From: Parachlamydiaceae bacterium
GTDB taxonomy: Bacteria > Chlamydiota > Chlamydiia > Chlamydiales > Parachlamydiaceae
Assembly (NCBI GenBank): GCA_013698165.1
Contig: JACCVN010000364.1
Coordinates: 1-6,748, forward strand
DNA length: 6,748 bases
Reading direction: 5' to 3'
Shown: positions 1-4,946 of the stretch, piece by piece
How the letters are laid out: each line of letters opens with the position of its first letter
How positions within the stretch are numbered: the stretch's first letter is position 1
Program-made: the position numbers and the translations under genes
The notes under the pieces: model-generated
What the model was told of the DNA's origin: nothing
The model's input: the letters and a program-made list of their open reading frames with translations, nothing else
Databases searched by the model: none

Positions 1-252
1 GATCTGTAGGCTGCTGCGTCTCACAGCTTGAGCAAGTGTCGTTCGTCCTTATGCCCTCTCTCTGCGTTCTAATGTGGGCTCTTTGGTAGTTCATTGGCTC
101 TACTTTTAAAGATGTTTTGAAGGGTCTCTAAAGGATAGGGCGAATTAGACAAATAAACTACGACAGCGCCCACAGAGAACACAGAGAGAGGGTGATAACG
201 GCAACTACCTTAAATCTTGGCTCCTGCTGCGAGACGCATCAGCCTACAGATC
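1..252. repeat. Hairpin repeat element, copy 1, with terminal inverted repeats
   Basis: The ends form a terminal inverted repeat: 1-22 pairs with 231-252 at 21 of 22 positions. A second inverted repeat lies inside: 54-98 (CCCTCTCTCTG...) is roughly complementary to 148-192 (...CACAGAGAGAGGG). The whole unit could fold into a long cruciform or RNA hairpin with a loop around 99-147. No reading frame of useful size crosses it. Architecture resembles a non-autonomous palindromic element (MITE-like or an intergenic hairpin repeat). The left end coincides with the window edge, so the true boundary and any target-site duplication cannot be judged. That it is mobile is inference. Confidence 0.75.
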
Positions 253-266
253 CGTGTGCCTTGCGC

Positions 267-473
267 CCTTATGCCCTCTCTCTGTGTTCTCTGTGGGCTC
301 TGTGGTAGTTCATTTGCTTTCTACTTTTAAATATGTTTTGAACGGTCTCTAAAGGTTACGGTGAATTAGAGCAAATAAACTACCACAGAGAACATAGAGA
401 ACACAGAGAGAGGGCGATATCGGCAAGCTACTTTAAATCTTAACTCCTGCTGCGAGACGTAGCAGCCTACAGA
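267..473. repeat. Hairpin repeat element, copy 2 (direct repeat of copy 1)
   Basis: From CCTTATGCCCTCTCTCTG onward this repeats positions 47-250 in the same orientation, with scattered substitutions and a few small indels. Its inner inverted repeat is better preserved than in copy 1: 274-319 pairs with 369-414 with only a handful of mismatches. It ends with the same CCTGCTGCGAGACG and AGCCTACAGA tail. It lacks the left terminal repeat seen at 1-22; that segment (253-266) is unrelated. This suggests tandem duplication, or insertion of one copy beside another with loss of one end. No coding capacity is visible. Confidence 0.75.
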
Positions 474-486
474 CGCAGCAGCCTAC
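455..486. repeat. Tandem 16-mer at the end of repeat copy 2
   Basis: Positions 455-470 (AGACGTAGCAGCCTAC) and 471-486 (AGACGCAGCAGCCTAC) are back-to-back copies differing at one base. The same 16-mer recurs at 232-247 with one or two changes and, in reverse complement, at 6-21. It therefore acts as the end module of the hairpin repeats, and here it has been duplicated once more. Confidence 0.8.
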
Positions 487-521
487 ATTTGTATTCAATT
501 TGGTGTGATGTTAATGTCAGG

Positions 522-540
522 ACGAGATCGTTGATCTCGT
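522..540. other. Perfect 8-bp hairpin upstream of the first gene
   Basis: ACGAGATC (522-529), loop GTT, GATCTCGT (533-540) is a perfect inverted repeat. It lies 35 nt before the ATG at 576. It could be a leader hairpin, an operator, or the terminator of something reading in from the left; no T-run follows directly, so a terminator is not favoured. Confidence 0.5.
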
Positions 541-575
541 TACTTGAAACTAATTTTTAAAATAAAGAGGCCAAA

Positions 576-971
576 ATGCAAGCAAACGCAGAATATATGT
601 TTAATAAATTCGTGGATGGAATTACACCTTTATGTAACTCACTGAAAAAGGTTCCCTTTAGTGATAGAGAGCAATATCTCCATGATAAAGTTTCTCGAGA
701 TGAAAGATATGTTTATTATGGTACAGAAACTCTTAGAGCACTATCCCAAGGGGTGACTATCCTGACAACGTTAGTCGTTAGCAAAACCATTTTCAACGCT
801 TTTTGCAATGGAGCTATAGCGATTACTGCCGGTGTTGCCTGTGCAGGAGGGCTTTGGGCGCTTTCTCAAAAACCTGAAATCATCGGAGTAGGTGTACAAA
901 AGTTCAACGCCTTGTTTAATTCACGCATTGGGGATAATGCCAAAATATTGGTCGAAAAGAAAGATCAATAA
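576..971 (+). CDS. Small membrane protein of unknown function, Inc-like hydrophobicity
   Basis: I do not recognise a family for this 131-residue protein. The start ATG has a good ribosome binding site, AAAGAGG at 564-570, five bases upstream. The first 55 residues are polar and mixed-charge (KVPFSDREQYLHDKVSRDER). Two hydrophobic lobes follow, about residues 59-69 (GVTILTTLVV) and 79-96 (GAIAITAGVACAGGLWAL), separated by a short linker with K70 and N74. A polar tail ends in KILVEKKDQ. No cleavable signal peptide is apparent. A two-lobed hydrophobic segment of about 40 residues is the hallmark of chlamydial inclusion membrane (Inc) proteins, which enter the host vacuole membrane by type III secretion. 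Assigning that role here is inference from shape alone; a plain inner-membrane hairpin protein is equally possible. The gene stands alone, with a terminator-like hairpin after its stop. Confidence 0.7.
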   Translation: MQANAEYMFNKFVDGITPLCNSLKKVPFSDREQYLHDKVSRDERYVYYGTETLRALSQGVTILTTLVVSKTIFNAFCNGAIAITAGVACAGGLWALSQKPEIIGVGVQKFNALFNSRIGDNAKILVEKKDQ

Positions 972-979
972 CTCCCTTC

Positions 980-1006
980 GTCAGTCTGGGGTTTTCCTGG
1001 ACTGAC
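980..1006 (+). terminator. Terminator-like hairpin after the small membrane protein gene
   Basis: GTCAGTC (980-986) pairs with GACTGAC (1000-1006). In RNA the stem extends by two G-U and two G-C pairs to 11 bp around a GUUUU loop (991-995). It begins 8 nt after the TAA. The bases that follow (AACACC) are not a U-run, so intrinsic termination is plausible but not certain; RNA 3'-end protection is the alternative. Confidence 0.55.
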
Positions 1007-1060
1007 AACACCAAATCCTAGATTTCTAAAACTTTAATATTTTCATAACTCAGAACCACA

Positions 1061-1097
1061 TTATTGCAATCCCTTAATATTTATTGGTTTGCAATAA
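1061..1097. promoter_or_regulatory. Perfect 9-bp inverted repeat, candidate operator
   Basis: TTATTGCAA (1061-1069) and TTGCAATAA (1089-1097) are exact reverse complements separated by 19 nt. The centre-to-centre distance is 28 bp, close to three helical turns, which suits a dimeric or tetrameric DNA-binding protein. The site lies just upstream of the likely -10 box of the SnoaL-like gene. The region is AT-rich, so chance cannot be excluded. Confidence 0.4.
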
Positions 1098-1102
1098 ATT
1101 GA

Positions 1103-1142
1103 TTATTGCTTGCTATATTGAATATATAATGCTATATTCAAT
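1103..1142 (+). promoter_or_regulatory. Putative promoter of the SnoaL-like gene, with a 10-bp inverted repeat
   Basis: A consensus -10 box, TATAAT, sits at 1125-1130, 38 nt before the ATG at 1169. The -35 is weak; TTATTG at 1103-1108 with a 16-nt spacer is the best placed. The -10 box overlaps a perfect inverted repeat, ATTGAATATA (1117-1126) and TATATTCAAT (1133-1142), so a repressor bound there would block initiation. Confidence 0.4.
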
Positions 1143-1168
1143 TCAAGCAGTCAAACAAGGAGACATTG

Positions 1169-1525
1169 ATGTGTAAAAATATTGTAGCTTTAGCAGAATC
1201 TTATTACAAAGCGATGGGGGAAAAGAACATTTCAGAGGTGGAAAAATTTTTACACCCGGATGTGACATTTATTGCCCCATTAGCTAAGACACAGGGAAAG
1301 GAACCTTTTCTTATAGAGACAAAAAAATTTATGGATTTCATGGAGAGTAAGACTATTAGGGCAGTATTAGGTTCGAATGAAAAGCAACAAGCTGTGGTCA
1401 TTTATGACGTAAATTTTCCCTCTTCTGTTGGAAAATTACATGCGGCAAGTTATTTGACATTTGATAACGGCCTTATCACAAAGATAGAACTCTTTTACGA
1501 TGCACGTCCTTTTGGTCAGAAGTAG
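1169..1525 (+). CDS. SnoaL-like / NTF2-fold family protein
   Basis: The protein is 118 residues from the ATG at 1169. A TTG in frame at 1166 is also possible, but AAGGAG at 1157-1162 gives the better six-base spacing to the ATG. The pattern fits the cone-shaped NTF2/SnoaL fold: N-terminal helix (IVALAESYYKAMGEKNISEVEKFL), then HPDVTFIAPLA, where such proteins begin their first strand, then a middle helix (ETKKFMDFMESK), and three strands ending in LTFDNGLITKIELFYDARPF. The family includes small polyketide cyclases, ketosteroid isomerases and many uncharacterised proteins that bind small hydrophobic molecules. No substrate can be named, and I see no clear catalytic pair. It is probably cytosolic; no signal or membrane segment is seen. 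It is transcribed in the same direction as the TetR operon downstream but is separated from it by two hairpins, so it is probably an independent unit. Confidence 0.8.
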   Translation: MCKNIVALAESYYKAMGEKNISEVEKFLHPDVTFIAPLAKTQGKEPFLIETKKFMDFMESKTIRAVLGSNEKQQAVVIYDVNFPSSVGKLHAASYLTFDNGLITKIELFYDARPFGQK

Positions 1526-1532
1526 TTGAATT

Positions 1533-1620
1533 CGGTAATCTAATTGCTTTTTGACATTTCGATCGTTCAATCGCGGGAGCGTTGGCGCAGCCGAAATGTG
1601 AAAAATCAATTAGATTCCGG
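1533..1620. repeat. Long imperfect hairpin between the SnoaL-like and TetR genes
   Basis: Arm 1533-1561 is complementary to arm 1592-1620 at 25 of 29 positions, around a 30-nt GC-richer loop (GCGGGAGCGTTGGCGCAGC lies in it). It starts 7 nt after the SnoaL-like stop. Read in the plus direction it could terminate or stabilise that transcript. The length, and a loop of different base composition, are more typical of an interspersed palindromic repeat than of a simple terminator. Its arms do not resemble the repeats at 1-486. Confidence 0.6.
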
Positions 1621-1625
1621 TATAG

Positions 1626-1686
1626 CTCACCTTGCATACTATCCCTTTTTTCATCTTATTTTAGATGAATAAATGTGTAAGGTGAG
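1626..1686. other. Nested hairpin upstream of the TetR promoter
   Basis: CTCACCTT (1626-1633) pairs perfectly with AAGGTGAG (1679-1686), and the match extends to 10 of 11 bases. Inside it, TTCATCT (1650-1656) pairs with AGATGAA (1663-1669) around the loop TATTTT. The outer arm ends one base before the putative TetR promoter. It may be a cruciform-forming operator, a terminator for incoming transcription, or another small palindromic repeat. Confidence 0.5.
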
Positions 1687-1691
1687 TTGAA

Positions 1692-1721
1692 TTGATAAAT
1701 TTTACCAAAAGCTGGTATACC
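1692..1721 (+). promoter_or_regulatory. Putative promoter of the tetR-thiolase-dehydrogenase operon
   Basis: TTGATA (1692-1697) and TATACC (1716-1721), separated by 18 nt, resemble sigma-70 -35 and -10 boxes. Transcription would begin about 7 nt after the -10, near 1728-1730, which is the start codon itself. That matches the absence of a ribosome binding site before the ATG and predicts a leaderless transcript. No experimental start site is available. Confidence 0.45.
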
Positions 1722-1731
1722 TATCTGGTAT
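1703..1731. promoter_or_regulatory. Candidate TetR autoregulatory operator overlapping -10 and start codon
   Basis: Two adjoining palindromes share the core GGTATACC (1714-1721). The first is TACC at 1703-1706 with GGTA at 1714-1717. The second is ATACC at 1717-1721 with GGTAT at 1727-1731, a 15-bp palindrome with a TATCT centre. Half-sites of about this size in overlapping pairs are typical of TetR-family operators. The position, across the -10 box and the first base of the ATG, is what autorepression requires. Binding is inference. Confidence 0.55.
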
Positions 1732-2347
1732 GACAACAAAAAAACGCGTTTATAATTCTGAAAATAGAGAAGCTCAAGCTGCAGAAACAAAAAACCGTAT
1801 CCTTCTCACTTCAAAAGAATGCTTCCAGTCCCTTGGATTTGAAGGTGTCACGATTGAAGCATTAGCAAAAGCTGCAAAGGTATCTGCCCCAACAATTTAT
1901 TCCTTATTTCAATCCAAACGCGGAGTTCTACTTGCGCTAATGGATAATAGCTTCATGGTAGATCAATTTGACGCGCTCATTGATAAGATAAGAAAAGAAA
2001 ATTCACCAACGGTTCGGTTTGCATTGACTGCCAAATTAGCTAGGAAAATTAATGATGCTGAAAAAGCCCATATGGAAATTTTCCAAGGGGCGACTATGCT
2101 AGCCCCCGAGTTTAAAAAGCTTGAAAAAGAGAAGGAGCAGCTGCGTTATAAACGGCAGGAAGAAACTATTTCACAGATGGTGAAAGAAAATTCACTTTCG
2201 AAAGAACTTAGCGTGCCTAAAGCAAGGGCTATCTTGTGGGCCTTTACGGGACGTGATATGTATCGCATGTTTGTTGTTGAACAACAATGGACATCTGATG
2301 AATATGAGAAATGGTTATCTGAGGTACTGATTAAAACGCTCATGTAG
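1730..2347 (+). CDS. TetR/AcrR-family transcriptional regulator
   Basis: The protein is 205 residues, the usual length for TetR-type repressors. The DNA-binding domain occupies about residues 20-70: a first helix (ETKNRILLTSKECFQSLGF), then G39-V-T-I-E-A-L-A-K-A-A-K-V-S-A-P-T-I-Y-S-L-F, the classic helix-turn-helix with the conserved TIY recognition helix, then QSKRGVLLALMD. The C-terminal part (about 75-205) is helical and should form the dimer interface and ligand pocket; its sequence does not identify the ligand. The start at 1730 is the only ATG giving the complete N-terminus, yet no Shine-Dalgarno sequence precedes it, in line with a leaderless message. It lies 40 nt upstream of the thiolase gene on the same strand. 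By analogy with TetR regulators beside acyl-CoA genes, an acyl-CoA or fatty-acid effector is likely, but this is inferred from context only. Confidence 0.9.
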   Translation: MTTKKRVYNSENREAQAAETKNRILLTSKECFQSLGFEGVTIEALAKAAKVSAPTIYSLFQSKRGVLLALMDNSFMVDQFDALIDKIRKENSPTVRFALTAKLARKINDAEKAHMEIFQGATMLAPEFKKLEKEKEQLRYKRQEETISQMVKENSLSKELSVPKARAILWAFTGRDMYRMFVVEQQWTSDEYEKWLSEVLIKTLM

Positions 2348-2387
2348 CCTTTGGTATAAGTTCTTCATATTAAAAGGCGCAATTTCT

Positions 2388-3626
2388 ATGACTTTCTTAA
2401 GAAAAAAAGTTTATGTTGCCGCGGGATACACAACGACCTTTTTTGGTTCTGGCCGCAAAGAGTTTGACCCTTCAAAACCGATGCCAAAAATGGAGACTTA
2501 TCTCCTAGAAAGTGCCAAAGGGACATCTGAACAGATCCCAAATCCAAAATTTGATGAAGGGTATATCGGTAGCTTTATGGCAGCGAGATTTCTCCATCAG
2601 GCCAACTTGCCCGGATTTCTGCCTTTTATGATCCCTGCTCTTTTAGGTAAGCCTTGCACAGCTGTTGAAGGGGCATGCGGAACAGGAGGCAGAGTCATCG
2701 CTTGTGGAATGCGCTCGATTTTATCCGATCTCTCGGATTCAGTATTTATTGCAGGTTTTGAAATTCAAAATAGTGTCAAAGCAGTCTATGGTGCTGATAT
2801 TTTAGCCGGTGCCTCCTACTATGCTAAAGAGCGAAAAGATGGGGATGCTTTCTTTTTCCCCGGAGTATTTTCTAAGCGGGCCGCGGCATATTTAGAAAAG
2901 TATGGCTCCGATTTGCCGCGCAAAGCTATGGCAAAATGGTATGAACAAGCGATACTTAATGCCCGCAAAAATCCAAAGGCCCAGGAGTTCCATAATACGC
3001 AAAATGACCTTTTAGGCCTTGCGGTGGAAGCCCCTGATGCCGCTAATTTTGTGCCTGATTTAAATTACTATGACTGTTCCAAAGTCAGTGATGGGGCCTC
3101 TTCACTCACTCTATTTTCTGAAGAAGGTTTATTTACAGCAGGCATCAAAAAAGAAGATGCTTTAGAAATTGTGGCTATTGGAGAAGCTGTTGGGGATATC
3201 ACTGTTCCTCCAATTAATCCCTCAGAGCTTGTAATTACAGCTAAAGCTGTGCAGCAAGCTCTAGAGACTGCAGATATTTCCTTAGATGAGATCGGCTGGC
3301 TTGAAATTCATGATTGCTTTTCCATCACAGCCCTATTAGCCCTAGAAGCCATCGGCTTAGCCCCTAAGGGTCAAGGCGCCGCCTACATTCTAGAGGGGAA
3401 TACCCAGCCCGATGGAAAGACACCCACAAATTTGTCCGGAGGATTGATAGGCTTTGGACATCCGACAGGAGCTACAGGCGTTCGGCAGATGGTAGATTTA
3501 TTGATGCAGCTGACCGGCAAGGCTGAAAACCAAGTGAATTCGAGCAAGCCTTACGGCATGATGATCAGCATGGGGGGCAATGATATTACCGTGACCTGTT
3601 TGATCGTTAAGAGGGCCGTAAAATGA
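2388..3626 (+). CDS. Thiolase-family protein, SCP2-type (acetyl-CoA acyltransferase-like)
   Basis: This 412-residue cytosolic protein has the full thiolase layout. The nucleophilic cysteine is C97 in VEGACGTGG. The SCP2-type signature HDCF follows at 308-311 (EIHDCFS), and the conserved histidine loop is GFGHPTGATG at 355-364 (H358). The C-terminal CxGGG cysteine motif of classical thiolases is replaced by SMGGND (394-399). In SCP2-type enzymes the cysteine of HDCF takes the place of that second catalytic cysteine, so C310 should serve here. The expected reaction is cleavage of 3-ketoacyl-CoA with CoA, or the reverse Claisen condensation. Some relatives are non-catalytic or act on branched and steroid side chains, so the exact substrate is open. 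The start has AAAAGG (2372-2377) ten bases upstream, a rather wide spacing. Its stop overlaps the next gene's start, which predicts translational coupling with the dehydrogenase. Confidence 0.88.
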   Translation: MTFLRKKVYVAAGYTTTFFGSGRKEFDPSKPMPKMETYLLESAKGTSEQIPNPKFDEGYIGSFMAARFLHQANLPGFLPFMIPALLGKPCTAVEGACGTGGRVIACGMRSILSDLSDSVFIAGFEIQNSVKAVYGADILAGASYYAKERKDGDAFFFPGVFSKRAAAYLEKYGSDLPRKAMAKWYEQAILNARKNPKAQEFHNTQNDLLGLAVEAPDAANFVPDLNYYDCSKVSDGASSLTLFSEEGLFTAGIKKEDALEIVAIGEAVGDITVPPINPSELVITAKAVQQALETADISLDEIGWLEIHDCFSITALLALEAIGLAPKGQGAAYILEGNTQPDGKTPTNLSGGLIGFGHPTGATGVRQMVDLLMQLTGKAENQVNSSKPYGMMISMGGNDITVTCLIVKRAVK

Positions 3627-4762
3627 TCGATTTCGAGCTTTCAAAAGACCAGATTGCTTGCAATGAAAAAGCGCGCGTTTTTGTTCTCGAAAATATTGCT
3701 TCTTTTGTTCAAAAACTTGAAGAGGACCTTGATTTTCGTCTCGAGCTATTTAAACTCATGAGCCGGGAAGGATATTTTCAATTAGCATTACCTCAGGATG
3801 GAAAGCCAAAAGATTCTATTGCCTATCTTCTGGCTTTGAAGGAATTTGCACGCATCGATGCTGGCATTTCTGTAGCTATGACAGTCAGCAATATGGTTTC
3901 AGAGATTATTTATGATGTGGGCACTCCAACACAAAAAAAGCAGTATTTAGGTGAAAATGTAAAAAACAATGGCGCCCCCTTTTCTTTTGCACTAACAGAA
4001 CATCAAGCGGGCAGCGATGCCAAAAAAATCCAGACTAAAGCCACCCGAGAAGGTAATAATTACATTATACATGGCGAGAAAAAATACATTACCAATGCCG
4101 ACGTCGCCACTGTAACGGTGGTTATGGCTAAATTGAACGATGATGAAGATCCGAACATTACAGCATTTTTGATCGATAAGGGTCTTCCGGGATTTAGCAT
4201 CATAAAAAAAGAAAATAAGCTTGGGCTACTGACTGCTAATCTAGTGGGTTTTAAGTGCGATTGTTGCCGCATACCAGAGGCGCAACGCCTGGGAGCTGAA
4301 GGTGAAGGCTTTAAATTGGCCTTGAAAGCACTCGACAGTGGCCGCCTAGGTGTGGCAGCCCAAGCCCTAGGTATTGCAGAAAGCGCCTTTGAAGCCGCCC
4401 GAAAGTTCTCCATGGAACGCGAGCAATTTGGCGCCCCCATTGCCAAACAGCAGGCCATTGCCTTTAAGCTTGCCGATATGCAAGTGAAGCTAAGTGCAGG
4501 CGAACTTTTACTTTTTAAAGCTGCATGGCGAAAAGATAAAGGTTTACCTTATACACTTGAAGCCTCTGAAGCCAAATTATACTGTTCCGAAGCGGCCAAC
4601 CAGATCGCTGATGAAGCTCTCCAGATCCATGGTGGATGCGGTTACACAAAAGACTTCTTGGTGGAAAAATATTTCCGCGATGCCCGCGTCACCACTATTT
4701 ACGAGGGCACTAGCGAAATTCAACGCCTGGTCATCTCCCGCGAAATTTTAAAAAAACTGTAA
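3623..4762 (+). CDS. Acyl-CoA dehydrogenase
   Basis: The flavoenzyme oxidises acyl-CoA to trans-2-enoyl-CoA and passes electrons to an electron-transfer flavoprotein. At 379 residues it is the standard length. Family signatures are intact: ALTEHQAGSDA (123-133) in the FAD/substrate region, EREQFGAPI (265-273), QIHGGCGY (334-341) and YFRDARVTTIYEGTSEIQ (350-367). The base glutamate is E361 in IYEGT, the position used by short- and medium-chain and related dehydrogenases rather than the alternative site of isovaleryl and long-chain enzymes. Chain-length preference cannot be read reliably. The ATG shares ATGA with the thiolase stop, and AAGAGGG at 3609-3615 provides a ribosome binding site inside the thiolase coding end. 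Pairing with a thiolase under a TetR regulator suggests fatty-acid or branched acyl-CoA breakdown. The electron-transfer flavoprotein genes and the two middle steps of beta-oxidation are not in this window. Confidence 0.93.
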   Translation: MIDFELSKDQIACNEKARVFVLENIASFVQKLEEDLDFRLELFKLMSREGYFQLALPQDGKPKDSIAYLLALKEFARIDAGISVAMTVSNMVSEIIYDVGTPTQKKQYLGENVKNNGAPFSFALTEHQAGSDAKKIQTKATREGNNYIIHGEKKYITNADVATVTVVMAKLNDDEDPNITAFLIDKGLPGFSIIKKENKLGLLTANLVGFKCDCCRIPEAQRLGAEGEGFKLALKALDSGRLGVAAQALGIAESAFEAARKFSMEREQFGAPIAKQQAIAFKLADMQVKLSAGELLLFKAAWRKDKGLPYTLEASEAKLYCSEAANQIADEALQIHGGCGYTKDFLVEKYFRDARVTTIYEGTSEIQRLVISREILKKL

Positions 4763-4783
4763 CCTGCTGCGTCTCGCAGCAGG
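4763..4783. terminator. Perfect 9-bp hairpin immediately after the dehydrogenase stop
   Basis: CCTGCTGCG (4763-4771), loop TCT, CGCAGCAGG (4775-4783) starts on the base after the TAA. Such a strong GC-rich stem at the end of an operon is a likely terminator for the tetR-thiolase-dehydrogenase transcript, although only a short T-containing stretch (TGTCTTTGTC) follows. The same 12-base motif, CTGCTGCGTCTC, occurs at 11-22 at the left end of the window, so this is also a member of the interspersed repeat family. Confidence 0.6.
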
Positions 4784-4931
4784 TGTCTTTGTCTAAGCCG
4801 CGAATGCGCGCAAACGTTTGCTGTCGCCGCATTTGCGGCTCACGGAATTTTGATATCAAACCACACGCTTACGCGTGTGGCTATATGCTGCTGCAGCATT
4901 CGCGGCTTAGGTCAAAGATACCTGCTGCGAG
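4773..4931. repeat. Nested palindromic repeat between convergent genes
   Basis: Arm 4773-4806 is complementary to 4897-4931 at about 32 of 35 aligned positions (one single-base gap), enclosing roughly 90 bp. The enclosed part is itself made of palindromes: GCAAACGTTTGC (4810-4821), GCCGC/GCGGC (4826-4830 and 4835-4839), TTGATATCAA (4850-4859) and a perfect CCACACGC/GCGTGTGG hairpin (4861-4868 and 4873-4880, loop TTAC). It fills the gap between two genes that point at each other, where a bidirectional terminator would sit. CCTGCTGCGAGA at 4921-4932 also occurs at 223-234 and 446-457. No coding frame is supported. Confidence 0.7.
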
Positions 4932-4946
4932 ATGCTGCAAGATACA

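Noticed and set aside
1..486. CRISPR array
   Set aside because: The repeats are two long self-complementary units, not many short repeats with unique spacers, and no cas gene is nearby.
1166..1168. TTG start for the SnoaL-like gene
   Set aside because: The ATG at 1169 is adjacent, has better spacing from AAGGAG and is the stronger initiation codon.
4060..4458. 132-aa minus-strand open frame inside the acyl-CoA dehydrogenase gene
   Set aside because: It is antisense to a well-supported gene, rich in serine, proline and arginine as expected of a shadow frame, and shows no domain or ribosome binding site.
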